From Pseudomonadota bacterium (GTDB taxonomy: Bacteria; Pseudomonadota; Gammaproteobacteria; Xanthomonadales; Rhodanobacteraceae), in contig JAJYSM010000010.1 of NCBI GenBank assembly GCA_021793575.1, forward strand, positions 1-64,000: 64,000 nucleotides of DNA, read 5' to 3'. Shown here piece after piece: positions 8,900-17,351 of the stretch. Within the stretch, counting starts at the first letter, position 1. Each line of letters begins with the position of its first letter. The position numbers and the translations under genes were made by a program. A model generated the notes under the pieces. It had not been told where the DNA came from, did not search any database, and worked only from the letters and a program-made list of their open reading frames with translations.

Positions 8900-11800
8900 A
8901 TGAAACAACGCAGCACCCGCCAGTTCGCCGGTCGTCAGGGCGCACCCAAACTGTTGACCTCGATGATCGCCCTGGCGCTTGCCACACCCGGGCTGATCCA
9001 TGCGCAGACCTTCGTGCCCGCCGGGCCGGGGACCGAGTCGGGGCCGTACTTCCTGATGAACGGAGCCGACAATCCGCAGGCGGGACAGCCCACCAACACG
9101 GCGCCGTACTTCGCGACCCAGTCCGGCGCGATCCAGTCGATCGCGGTCGATCCGTTCAACGCTCAGCTGATGCTGGCCAGTTCACCCAGCGGCGGCATAT
9201 TCCGCAGCACCGACGGCGGCCAGAGCTGGACCGCAGTGACCGACAACCTGGGTTCGCTGGCCGTCTCCGATGTCAGCTTCGACCCGACCGACCCCACCGG
9301 CATGACCCTCGTGGCCAGCATCGGCAGCACGACGAACGGCGCCACCAGCACGCACTTCGACCGCGGCGGCCTGACCAACCAGGGCCTGCTGTATTCCACT
9401 GACGGCGGCAAGAGCTGGAGCTCGATCGGCCAGAACGCCTTGCCGAACGTGAGCATGCTCAACGTGGTGGCGCGCGGCCAGACGATCATGGCGGCCGGCT
9501 TCGAGGAAGAAGGCGAGAAGCCCAACGGCACCAACAGCGGGCTCTATCGCAGCACCGACGGCGGCAAGACCTTCGCCCAGGTGAGCGCGATGGCCGGGTC
9601 CGGGCTGCCGCCCGGCCCCACCTCGGCGCTGGTCGGCGACCCCACCGATCCGAACCGCTTTTATGTGGGCGTTTCCGGCACCAGCGACACGGCGGTCTAT
9701 ACCAGCGCCGACGGCGGCAAGACCTGGGCCAGGATTTTCAGCGCCGCCAACGCCAACGGCGCCATCAATGCCAATACGCCCACCATGCTGCGCGTGGCGG
9801 CCGGGCCGAACGGCTCGGTGGTGGTCGGCGTCGTGAACCTGGCACTGGGCCAGTTGAACAACGCCTTCCTGTCGCAGAACGGTGGCCAGAGCTGGGCCGA
9901 CCTGAGCCCCTCGCTGTCCGCCAGCACCGTCTCCAACCAGCCCGCCGGCAGCATCAAAAGCGCCGCCGCGCGGCAGCTGCAGCGCTACGGTGAGGTGGTT
10001 GCCAACATCGCCATCAACCAGGGCGGCCAGGCGGGCACCAACTCGCTGGTGGCGATCGATCCAAACCACCCCAACGTGGTCTACATCGCCGGCGATGGCC
10101 GCTACGACAACGTCACCGGCAGCACCTTCGAGGGCGTCTCGGCGCTGCGCGTGGTGGTGAACGCCGATGGCTCGATCACCTATGCGCCGCTGACCGACAA
10201 CTACACCAGCGACCACTCCACCGTGCATCCGGATGCGCGCGTCTTCGCCTTCGACGGGCAGGGCAATCTGCTGATGGGCACCGACGGCGGCCTGTACTCG
10301 CGCAGCAATCCCAGCAGCAACAACGGCGTCTGGCGCGGCCTGAACAGCGGCCGCCAGGCGCTGGAGATCTACAGCCTCGGGCTCGACCCCAACACCGGAC
10401 AGATCGCCGTGGCGGCGCAGGACAACGGCGCGGCGCGGCAGATGCCGACGAACCGCTCTGTCTACCAGCAGATCGGCGGCGGCGACGGCACGCTGGCGCT
10501 GGTCAACGGCCAGAGCACGTCGGGCTACAGCTACACCTACGTGGCGAGCCAGTACCTGGGCGGCCTGACCCGCTACACCACCGACGCGCAGGGCAACTAT
10601 GTCAACACCACGCCATGGACGGATGCGAGCGGCAACCTGATCGAAAATTACCCGCTGAGCACGGACATCTACTTCGCGCCGGACAACACGGGCGTGTTCA
10701 GCACGGTCGCCGGCCCCGGCGGCAACACTGTCGTCGAGCTCGATTCCAACACGATCAACTTCGTCAATCCGTTCGTGCTCAACAACGTCGACAAGAGCCT
10801 GATGGCCACCGGCGTCCTGCCTGGCGTGATGGTGTCACAGGACAACTTCGGCGTGGCGCCGACGCCCTACGTGGCCGGCGACACCGCGTGCTCGCAGGGC
10901 TGCTACCAGATCCTGCCGTCGACTTTCGCAGGTACCACGGGCTTTGTTTCGGCGCTTGATTTCGGCACCCAGGACAACACCTACGCCCTGCTGGCCGGCA
11001 CCTACCTCTACCAGGATCCGCTGACCAACAACTACGCGCGGCTGTTCCTCAGCACCGGCACCTCGCTCAGCAGCATCAACCTGCAGCCGGTGTTTTCCTA
11101 TCCGGTGGCGATGCGTGCGCCCAATGCGGTGTTGTTCGACCCGCGCAGCGAAAACCGCTTCTTCGCCGCCTCGCCCGCACCCAGCGGCAACGGGTTCCTG
11201 TGGGGCACGGTCGACGGCGGCGCCACTGGCACGGACCTGACCGCGAACCTGCCGGCGAACTTCATCCGCCCGGACGCGCTCGGCTTCATCAGCAACAACG
11301 GCGTCAACGCGCTGCTGGTCGGCGGCATGAATTCGGCCGCCAACGCCGGCAACCCGCTGGTAACCGCCGACAGTGACGCCAGCGGCAACCTCAGCGGCTG
11401 GCGACGCCTCGGCAACGGGCTGCCCAATGTGCAGATCACCGTGATCGACTACCAGCGCAGCCTTGACGCGATGGCCATCGGCACCTATGGCCGCGGCGCC
11501 TGGATGCTGTACGACGTCACCAGCAACTTCGCCAACGCCACGGTGCTGCAGTTCGGCCTGGCCAACAACGACTCCCATCCGGATGCGTCGCTGCTCACCG
11601 GCAACCGACCGCTGATCAAGTACGGCACCGGCACACTGACCATCGCCGGCACCGCCGCGTATACCGGTGGCACCACCATCTACAACGGCACGGTGGCGCT
11701 GAATGGCTCCGTGCTCAACGGCATCAACCTCGCCGCGGCGGGGACGCTGAGCGGCAGTGGCTCGGCGGCGGGCCAACTGAACGTGCAGGGCGGCCTGGTG

Positions 11801-13318
11801 GCACCGGGCAGCGCCAGCGGCAATACGCTGACCGTGGGCAGCCTCGGCAATCAGGGCGGCACCCTGCTGTTCGCCTATGGCCCGACCAGCGGCAGCAACA
11901 CGCACCTCACCGTCAGCGGCCATGCCGACATCGGCGGCATGCAGCTGATGCTGGCACCGTTGTCACCGGTAACGCCGTTCTACGGCAGCTACAGCCTGCT
12001 CAGCGCCGGCAGCCTCAGCGGCCAGTTCGCCAACGCCTCCACCATGTCGGGCGCGACGGCCTGGATCAAGCTCGCCTCGCTGCAGCCGGCCGCCAATGGC
12101 TCCACGACCGTCCCGGCGGCCATCCCGACGAGTCAGGTGGCGCGCGTGGATTACCTCAACAACGTCGCGCTGGAAATTCTCAACCCGCTCAACTGGTCGG
12201 CTGGCGCGGTCAACACCAACCAGAGCGCAGTCGGCCAGGCGCTGAACAGCCTGCAGTACACCGCACCGGCCAGCCTGCTCGCCGCGCTCAACCCGGTCGC
12301 CAGCGGCAACCTGCCGTCCAACCTCGAAGCCGTTTCCGGCGAGAGCAGCGTGGCGTCGGCGCGCGCGATCAACCTGGTCGGTGATCGCTTCCTCGCCACC
12401 GTCGGCAGCCAGATGCTGGATGCGCCGGGCTGCCGCGTGGGCGAAGGCGCGGACGCCGGCTGCCACGCGCTGGGCCAGGACGTGGGCGACCACCGCTTCT
12501 GGGCGCAGCTGTCGAGCATCACCGCCCGCCTCGGCGGCGAGTTCCAGAGCAACCGCTTCGACGGCGGCGGCATCGCGCTGGGCGGCGAAGTGGCGCTGGG
12601 TGCCCGCGCCAAGGTCGGCGTCGCGCTGGGCCACAGTGACGTCACCACCGCCACCCCGGCGCTGGCGTCGAACGTGCGCTCGCAGTACAGCACGCTGGCG
12701 GCGTACGGCGACTACCAGCGCGGGCGCTGGTTCATCAACGGCGTGTTGAGCTACGCCGACGGCTGGAGCTATGCCGATCACGCCATCAATCTCGGCGCAG
12801 CCGGCGTCCAGATGGCCAGCGGCACGCCCGGCGCCACGTCCACCGCGCTGCAACTGACCTCGGGGTTCAACGTCCGGCTCGCCCGCGGCTGGTTCGTGCA
12901 GCCCTACGCCGCTGCCATGACAGCGAAGTCCTCGCAGCAGGCCTACAGCGAGTACGGCGCCGGCGCGCTGTCGTTGCACTACGGCAGGATCGACCAGACT
13001 CGTTACCAGGGCGATCTGGGCGTAAAGCTGGGCACCTCGTTCAAGAAGGGCAGCAAGACCTTCCAGCCCTATGTGGGCCTGGCGCAGACAACCGCATGGG
13101 GCGATCGCCAGCCGGTCGCGCAGGTAGGTTTCGTCAGCGCGCCGGGCACCGCTTTCACGATCCGCGGCAACAGCGCGCCACGCTCGTGGGTCAGCGGGCA
13201 GGCTGGTGTGCACGTGGCCTTCAGCAAGTCGGTGCTGCTGGACGTGAACTATCAGGGCGCACTGACGGGTCGTCTGCACAACGACGTCGTCAACGCCAGC
13301 CTGGCGTGGCGCTTCTGA
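8900..13318 (+). CDS. giant autotransporter with BNR/Asp-box repeats
   Basis: A 1472-residue type V secreted protein. An extended signal peptide ends near LIHAQTF (about residue 35). The passenger holds repeated Asp-box motifs, S-x-D-G-G-x-x-W/F (RSTDGGQSW, YSTDGGKSW, RSTDGGKTF, TSADGGKTW, then the diverged LSQNGGQSW), typical of sialidase/sortilin-like beta-propellers. A passenger-associated beta-helix repeat (KYGTGTLTIAGTAAYTGGTT, about 915-940) leads to a C-terminal autotransporter barrel (about 1195-1472: FWAQLSSITARLGGEF) ending in LAWRF with the terminal Phe expected for BAM insertion. The ATG has AGGGGA upstream. It follows the sigma/anti-sigma/receptor genes and is the probable output of that circuit. 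Asp-boxes are structural, so a glycosidase activity cannot be claimed. Confidence 0.88.
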   Translation: MKQRSTRQFAGRQGAPKLLTSMIALALATPGLIHAQTFVPAGPGTESGPYFLMNGADNPQAGQPTNTAPYFATQSGAIQSIAVDPFNAQLMLASSPSGGIFRSTDGGQSWTAVTDNLGSLAVSDVSFDPTDPTGMTLVASIGSTTNGATSTHFDRGGLTNQGLLYSTDGGKSWSSIGQNALPNVSMLNVVARGQTIMAAGFEEEGEKPNGTNSGLYRSTDGGKTFAQVSAMAGSGLPPGPTSALVGDPTDPNRFYVGVSGTSDTAVYTSADGGKTWARIFSAANANGAINANTPTMLRVAAGPNGSVVVGVVNLALGQLNNAFLSQNGGQSWADLSPSLSASTVSNQPAGSIKSAAARQLQRYGEVVANIAINQGGQAGTNSLVAIDPNHPNVVYIAGDGRYDNVTGSTFEGVSALRVVVNADGSITYAPLTDNYTSDHSTVHPDARVFAFDGQGNLLMGTDGGLYSRSNPSSNNGVWRGLNSGRQALEIYSLGLDPNTGQIAVAAQDNGAARQMPTNRSVYQQIGGGDGTLALVNGQSTSGYSYTYVASQYLGGLTRYTTDAQGNYVNTTPWTDASGNLIENYPLSTDIYFAPDNTGVFSTVAGPGGNTVVELDSNTINFVNPFVLNNVDKSLMATGVLPGVMVSQDNFGVAPTPYVAGDTACSQGCYQILPSTFAGTTGFVSALDFGTQDNTYALLAGTYLYQDPLTNNYARLFLSTGTSLSSINLQPVFSYPVAMRAPNAVLFDPRSENRFFAASPAPSGNGFLWGTVDGGATGTDLTANLPANFIRPDALGFISNNGVNALLVGGMNSAANAGNPLVTADSDASGNLSGWRRLGNGLPNVQITVIDYQRSLDAMAIGTYGRGAWMLYDVTSNFANATVLQFGLANNDSHPDASLLTGNRPLIKYGTGTLTIAGTAAYTGGTTIYNGTVALNGSVLNGINLAAAGTLSGSGSAAGQLNVQGGLVAPGSASGNTLTVGSLGNQGGTLLFAYGPTSGSNTHLTVSGHADIGGMQLMLAPLSPVTPFYGSYSLLSAGSLSGQFANASTMSGATAWIKLASLQPAANGSTTVPAAIPTSQVARVDYLNNVALEILNPLNWSAGAVNTNQSAVGQALNSLQYTAPASLLAALNPVASGNLPSNLEAVSGESSVASARAINLVGDRFLATVGSQMLDAPGCRVGEGADAGCHALGQDVGDHRFWAQLSSITARLGGEFQSNRFDGGGIALGGEVALGARAKVGVALGHSDVTTATPALASNVRSQYSTLAAYGDYQRGRWFINGVLSYADGWSYADHAINLGAAGVQMASGTPGATSTALQLTSGFNVRLARGWFVQPYAAAMTAKSSQQAYSEYGAGALSLHYGRIDQTRYQGDLGVKLGTSFKKGSKTFQPYVGLAQTTAWGDRQPVAQVGFVSAPGTAFTIRGNSAPRSWVSGQAGVHVAFSKSVLLDVNYQGALTGRLHNDVVNASLAWRF

Positions 13319-13348
13319 GAAGAGTTTCGCGGAGTCATTGATGCAGGA

Positions 13349-13380
13349 GAAGGGCCAGCCACGAGCTGGCCCTTCGACTT
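13349..13380 (+). terminator. intrinsic terminator-like hairpin
   Basis: Perfect 11-bp stem GAAGGGCCAGC / GCTGGCCCTTC (13349-13359 and 13365-13375, loop CACGA), followed by GACTTTG. It lies 30 bases after the autotransporter stop codon; the U-tract is weak. Confidence 0.65.
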
Positions 13381-13427
13381 TGTGCGACAGGTATGCTTTC
13401 GGGCAGGAGCCGCAACAGGAGCGCTGC

Positions 13428-14342
13428 ATGACATTGAACAGCAGGGTGCCAGGCATGCGGTCACATCGCGCGGCGACGCAGCCGGGTGCGCTGCCTCCGC
13501 GTGCAGTGGGGCGGATCATCGGAAGCGTGGTGTTCCTCGCTGCGGCGGCCATGACGGCTCCACGTGCGTGGTCGACGCCGCCGCTTGCGCTGACCGTGGC
13601 GCAGGCCAACGAGGTCGTTGCGCGGGCAAGTCATGGGGCGGCCCACGTCGTCGAGGTTTTCCCCGGCCCCGACGGTCTGGTCGGCGCCATCGTGGCCGGC
13701 CGATCGGCGAGTCGCGGCATCGTCTGGCTGACGCCTCACGGCGAAGCCGTGTTCAGCGGCGGCGTGCTCCGCGATCGCGACGGCCGCGATCTGACCCGCA
13801 CCGCGATGCGCTCCCGCGGCATGCTGCTGGCGCCGGCGGCGGTATGGGCGCAGGCCGGCGATCCCGGCCACCGCGGCATCCTGCTCGGCCGCAGCGGCCC
13901 GCTGGTGACGGTGCTGTTCGACCCGGACGGCGCGGATTGCCGTGAGCTATACGACGCGCTGTCACCGGCGGTGGCGTCCGGGCGGGTGCGCGTGCGCTAC
14001 CTGCTGGTCGGCATGCTCACGCCCGGCAGCGCGGCGCGGGCGGCCTCGATCCTCGCCGCCGCCCGGCCCGCCGAGGCGCTGGCCATCAACGAGGCAACCT
14101 ATGATGCGGGACGCGCCGCAGGCGGCTTCCCGATCACGGCCACGCCCGGCGTCTCGTACCTGCGCGCCGTTGCGGCCAACAACGCGCTGTTCGCCCACGC
14201 CGGCGCCAGCGGCACGCCGGCCACCTACTACTGCACCAGAGCGAGCCGCATGGCCATGGTCATGTTCGGCGTGCCGCGTGACATCCCTGCCTTCCTGGCG
14301 CAGGCGGACCCTTCCGGCATCGCCTGCGGGGAGCGCTGGTGA
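13428..14342 (+). CDS. DsbC/DsbG-like periplasmic protein lacking CXXC
   Basis: A 304-residue predicted periplasmic protein with a long basic N-terminus and signal segment (about 30-50, ending near PRAWS). The N-terminal half resembles the DsbC/DsbG dimerisation region (PGPDGLVGAIVAGR). The C-terminal half has a thioredoxin-like arrangement: VTVLFDPDGADCRELYDAL aligns with the active-site segment of DsbG-like proteins, but the first Cys of CXXC is replaced by Gly, leaving one Cys. The later GTPATYYC supplies the cis-Pro loop. ATG at 13428 was chosen because AGGAG lies 7-8 bases upstream. A disulphide isomerase role is doubtful without the paired Cys; a chaperone-like or single-thiol role is possible. 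Confidence 0.6.
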   Translation: MTLNSRVPGMRSHRAATQPGALPPRAVGRIIGSVVFLAAAAMTAPRAWSTPPLALTVAQANEVVARASHGAAHVVEVFPGPDGLVGAIVAGRSASRGIVWLTPHGEAVFSGGVLRDRDGRDLTRTAMRSRGMLLAPAAVWAQAGDPGHRGILLGRSGPLVTVLFDPDGADCRELYDALSPAVASGRVRVRYLLVGMLTPGSAARAASILAAARPAEALAINEATYDAGRAAGGFPITATPGVSYLRAVAANNALFAHAGASGTPATYYCTRASRMAMVMFGVPRDIPAFLAQADPSGIACGERW

Positions 14343-14465
14343 ACGCGACCGGCTGGGCCGGATTCCATGTATCCACACCAAGCTGCCGCAACTGCCGCTC
14401 TTTTCACCTGCCAACCTGTCAGGCAAGGCGTGCCTGGCGCCACTACACAGTGCATGTACGAACAA

Positions 14466-14594
14466 GGCATTGGAGTTTGTCTGCCCGGGGACGAAGTCGT
14501 CCACACGGAAACCGCGCATGAAATCCGCATCATCTCGTTCCGCAAAGCCACCCGCCGCGAAGCCGAAATCCATATCCATCCCATCCAAAACTGA
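14466..14594 (+). pseudogene. brnT toxin remnant
   Basis: The reading frame ending at 14594 encodes VVHTETAHEIRIISFRKA followed by TRREAEI, which matches the C-terminal third of BrnT-family RNase toxins (the RIIS.RKAT.RE block). The N-terminal two thirds are absent. Just upstream, in another frame, ALEFV (around 14469) resembles a BrnT start, suggesting an internal deletion that fused the two ends out of frame. The antitoxin gene follows 18 bases later, the normal brnT-brnA order. It is not expected to make a functional toxin. Confidence 0.6.
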
Positions 14595-14612
14595 GGGGCC
14601 CGCCTCAAGGCA

Positions 14613-14831
14613 ATGCGCAAACCTGCCGTGCCGACCGACGCGCATCCGGAGGCCGATATCCGGCATATCGTGCGCGGCGTCGTGCGCCGCGGGTTGCAGC
14701 CGCTGCCGCCGAAGGCTTCCATCTCGCTGCGGCTCGACCAGGACGTGCTGGAGTGGTTCAAGCGCCAGGGACCGGGCTACCAGACACGCATCAATGCCGT
14801 ACTGCGCGCATTCCGTGACGCGTCGGTCTGA
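14613..14831 (+). CDS. BrnA/DUF4415-like antitoxin, orphan
   Basis: A 72-residue protein. The C-terminal half (SISLRLDQDVLEWFKRQGPG then YQTRINAVLRAF) is the ribbon-helix-helix DNA-binding domain typical of BrnA/DUF4415 antitoxins, which autoregulate brnTA and neutralise BrnT. The N-terminal toxin-binding part is short and diverged. It follows a truncated brnT, so it is either a decaying antitoxin or a surviving repressor. The start at 14613 is the only ATG giving the whole domain; no strong ribosome-binding site is visible. Confidence 0.72.
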   Translation: MRKPAVPTDAHPEADIRHIVRGVVRRGLQPLPPKASISLRLDQDVLEWFKRQGPGYQTRINAVLRAFRDASV

Positions 14832-14881
14832 CGCCCCCACGCAGTCGATGCGGTGCTCGGTCGCACGCTGAGCCCGAAGGT

Positions 14882-14924
14882 TTCACATGCACCTATTGAC
14901 GGCACTGCAGCATCCCCTCTAAGT
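14882..14924 (+). promoter_or_regulatory. promoter of the thr operon
   Basis: TTGACG (14896-14901), 17 bases, CTAAGT (14919-14924). The 20 bases TTCACATGCACCTATTGACG (14882-14901) match the ilv-leu promoter at 18793-18812 at 17 of 20 positions, and the -10 to leader-start segments also align. The predicted start point falls at the ATG of the leader peptide (14933). Confidence 0.65.
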
Positions 14925-14932
14925 TCGAGTCC

Positions 14933-15088
14933 ATGTCGCCACTTTCCACGCCAGCACGCATGCACGACGCCCCGGTTTCCACTGGGCGTGCGCCGTTGCC
15001 GGCAGGCCGCATCGCCGCATCCACGCTCAGCACGATTACCACCGGTACCGGTACCAACGGTTCCGGGTGGGTCTCCGTGCGCAGGTAG
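14933..15088 (+). CDS. thrL: thr operon leader peptide
   Basis: A 51-codon frame from ATG 14933 to TAG 15086-15088. Its C-terminal part reads STLSTITTGTGTN, with six Thr codons and one Ile between 15023 and 15055, the expected sensor for a threonine (and isoleucine) biosynthetic operon. The start at 14933 is 8 bases after the -10 element and begins ATGTCGCC, parallel to ATGTCGCA in the ilv-leu leader, so translation is probably leaderless. An internal ATG at 14960 would give 42 codons. Ribosome stalling on the Thr codons would alter folding of the downstream hairpins. Confidence 0.75.
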   Translation: MSPLSTPARMHDAPVSTGRAPLPAGRIAASTLSTITTGTGTNGSGWVSVRR

Positions 15089-15101
15089 CTCTTACACGCA
15101 A

Positions 15102-15169
15102 CGGCCCGCCCTCGAAGAGGCGGGCCGGCTCACACCGACACGCCGAAGCGAACGGGCCTCTTCTGGAGG
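15102..15169 (+). promoter_or_regulatory. thr leader alternative hairpins
   Basis: Hairpin A: CGGCCCGCC-C-TC pairs with GAGGCGGGCCG (15102-15127, GAA loop, one bulge). Hairpin B: GAAGAGGC (15114-15121) can instead pair with GCCTCTTC (15156-15163), which ends one base before the GGAGG ribosome-binding site (15165-15169) of the homoserine dehydrogenase gene. The two are mutually exclusive. Hairpin A has no U-tract, so control may be at translation or through Rho rather than by a classic terminator. Confidence 0.5.
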
Positions 15170-15174
15170 TCAAC

Positions 15175-16350
15175 GTGAACATCAGTGTGTCGCCCCGAGC
15201 CGCAGCCGCCGCTGCCAAACCCCCGCGTTCGCCCGCGTTCGCCGTACCCGCTGCGCGGCGCCGACGCGTGCTGGCGGTGGGCCTGATCGGCCCCGGCCGC
15301 GTCGGCAGCGCGCTGCTGGCGCAACTGCGCGCGGCGCAGCCGCGGCTGGCGCGCGAGTTCGGACTGGAGCTGCAGCTGTGCGGCGTTGCCGCCAGCCGGC
15401 GGATGTGGCTGGACTGCGACGATCCCGAACTCAACCATGCCGGCCGCGCGCCGCACGACGAGCGCGCGCAGATCTGGCGCCCGGGTAACCTCGACGAATT
15501 CGCCGCCCACGTGCGCGGCAGCGACGGCCGCCACGCGCTGCTGATCGACTGCAGCGCCAGCGACGCGGTGGCCGGGCACTACGCCGGCTGGCTGGCCGCC
15601 GGGCTGCATGTGGTGACGCCGAACAAGCTCGCCGGCAGCGGCCCGCTGGCGCGCTGGCAGGCGATCCGCGCGGCCTGCGCCGACGGCATGCGCTTTCGCT
15701 GCGAGGCCACCGTGTGCGCGGGGCTGCCGGTGGTGCAGACGCTGCGCGACCTGCTCGACACCGGCGACGAACTGCTGGCGGTGGAGGGCATGTTCTCCGG
15801 CACGCTGGCGTGGCTGTGCAACCGCCACGATGGCAGCCAGCCGTTTTCGGCACTGCTGCGCGAGGCGCACGCGCTGGGCTATACCGAACCCGATCCGCGC
15901 GATGATCTTTGCGGCCTCGACGTGGCGCGCAAGCTGGTAATCCTGGCGCGCGAGGCGGGCTGGCCGCTGACGCTGGAGCAGATCGCGGTGGAGAGCCTGG
16001 TACCGCCGGCGCTGGCTGCGCTGCCGCGTGAGGAGTTCATGCAGCGCTTGCACGAAATGGACGCGCCGATGACGGCGCGGCTGGCGGCGGCGCGCGCCGC
16101 CGGCGGCGTGCTGCGCCACGTGGCGCATCTCGACCAGCACGGCAACGCCAGCGTGCGGCTGGCGCTGCTGCCGGCCACGCACGCGTTCGCGCATACGCGG
16201 CTGACCGACAACGTGGTGCAGTTCACCACCCGCCGCTACTGCGATAATCCGCTGCTGGTGCAAGGCCCCGGGGCAGGGCCGGAAGTCACCGCGGCCGGCG
16301 TGTTCGCCGACCTGCTGCGCATCGCCGAGTCGCTGGCGGTGCACGCATGA
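15175..16350 (+). CDS. homoserine dehydrogenase (ThrA-type, no aspartokinase domain)
   Basis: A 391-residue enzyme reducing aspartate semialdehyde to homoserine with NAD(P)H. GTG 15175 is preceded by GGAGG at the right spacing. Motifs: [14 protein letters not shown] (nucleotide-binding), [31 protein letters not shown] and [20 protein letters not shown], as in the C-terminal half of the bifunctional ThrA/MetL proteins, ending [19 protein letters not shown]. The roughly 450-residue aspartokinase half found in E. coli ThrA is absent; a basic, Ala/Pro-rich 35-residue N-terminal tail takes its place. First gene of the thr operon, overlapping thrB by ATGA. Aspartokinase must be encoded elsewhere. 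Confidence 0.9.
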   Translation: MNISVSPRAAAAAAKPPRSPAFAVPAARRRRVLAVGLIGPGRVGSALLAQLRAAQPRLAREFGLELQLCGVAASRRMWLDCDDPELNHAGRAPHDERAQIWRPGNLDEFAAHVRGSDGRHALLIDCSASDAVAGHYAGWLAAGLHVVTPNKLAGSGPLARWQAIRAACADGMRFRCEATVCAGLPVVQTLRDLLDTGDELLAVEGMFSGTLAWLCNRHDGSQPFSALLREAHALGYTEPDPRDDLCGLDVARKLVILAREAGWPLTLEQIAVESLVPPALAALPREEFMQRLHEMDAPMTARLAAARAAGGVLRHVAHLDQHGNASVRLALLPATHAFAHTRLTDNVVQFTTRRYCDNPLLVQGPGAGPEVTAAGVFADLLRIAESLAVHA

Positions 16351-17351
16351 ACGCCCAACTCCATCCCAACCAGCCGCAGGAAGTCATGAAGCGTTCTCCC
16401 GCACGCGCTCGCCGCGCCACCGCCTTCGCCCCCGCCTGCGTGGGCAACGTGGCGGTGGGTTTCGACATCCTCGGCCACAGCCTGGCGGGCGCCGGCGATC
16501 GCGCCGAGGTGCGCCGGATCGAGGAGCCGCTGGTGCGCATCGCCGCCATCCACGGCTGCCTCAGCGAGCTGCCCACCGAGCCCCGGCGCAACACCGCCGG
16601 CATGGCGCTGCTGGCGCTGCGCAAGGCGCTGGGCCTGCGCCACGGCTTCGAGCTGGTGCTGCACAAGGGCATCGCGCTGGGCTCGGGCATGGGCGGCTCG
16701 GCGGCCTCGTGCGTGGCCGCGCTGGTGGCCGCCAACGCGCTGCTGGACAAACCGCTGCCGCGCGAGGCGCTGTACAGCTTCGCGCTCGACGGCGAGGCGG
16801 TGGCCAGCGGCAGCCGCCACGGCGACAACGTGGGCGCGCAGCTGCTCGGCGGCCTGGTGCTGGCCACGCGCGAGCGGCTGCTGCGCATTCCGGTGCCGGC
16901 CGCGTGGCACTGCGCGCTGGTGCATCCGCACGCCGTGCTGGAGACGCGTCAGGCGCGCGCCGCGCTGGCCGGCGACTATCCGCTGAGCGCGTTCGTGACG
17001 CAGAGCGGCAACCTCGCGCTGGTGCTGGCCGGGTGCTTTCGCGGCGAGGCGACGCTGGTGCGCGAGGGCCTCAAGGACGTGCTGGCGGAACCGCGCCGCG
17101 CCGCGCTGGTGCCGAACTTCGCCCGCGTGAAACAGGCCGCGCTGGATCACCGCGCGCTCGGCGCCAGCATCTCCGGCGCCGGCCCCAGCGTGTTCGGCTG
17201 GTATGAGCAGCGCGCCGACGCCGAGGCCGCCGCGCTGGCGATGGCCGCCGCGTTCGCCGAGGGCGGGCTGGGCAGCGACGCGTTCGTGGCGCCGGTGGAC
17301 GGTCCGGCCGCCGCGCTGCTCGACAGCGGCGCCGACGAGGCGCTGGCATGA
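16347..17351 (+). CDS. thrB: homoserine kinase
   Basis: A 334-residue GHMP kinase that phosphorylates homoserine. Motifs: [20 protein letters not shown] (substrate block), the ATP loop [19 protein letters not shown], and the C-terminal [17 protein letters not shown] 16347 overlaps the upstream stop. A second in-frame ATG at 16386 has the better ribosome-binding site (AGGAAG) and yields a 321-residue protein whose start fits E. coli ThrB more closely, so the first 13 codons may be untranslated. It is coupled to thrC by another ATGA overlap. Confidence 0.92.
   Translation: MNAQLHPNQPQEVMKRSPARARRATAFAPACVGNVAVGFDILGHSLAGAGDRAEVRRIEEPLVRIAAIHGCLSELPTEPRRNTAGMALLALRKALGLRHGFELVLHKGIALGSGMGGSAASCVAALVAANALLDKPLPREALYSFALDGEAVASGSRHGDNVGAQLLGGLVLATRERLLRIPVPAAWHCALVHPHAVLETRQARAALAGDYPLSAFVTQSGNLALVLAGCFRGEATLVREGLKDVLAEPRRAALVPNFARVKQAALDHRALGASISGAGPSVFGWYEQRADAEAAALAMAAAFAEGGLGSDAFVAPVDGPAAALLDSGADEALA

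Noticed and set aside
15102-15127. thr leader hairpin as an intrinsic terminator
   Set aside because: The stem is strong, but the following bases are GCTCACACC with no U-tract, so only a regulatory hairpin is called.
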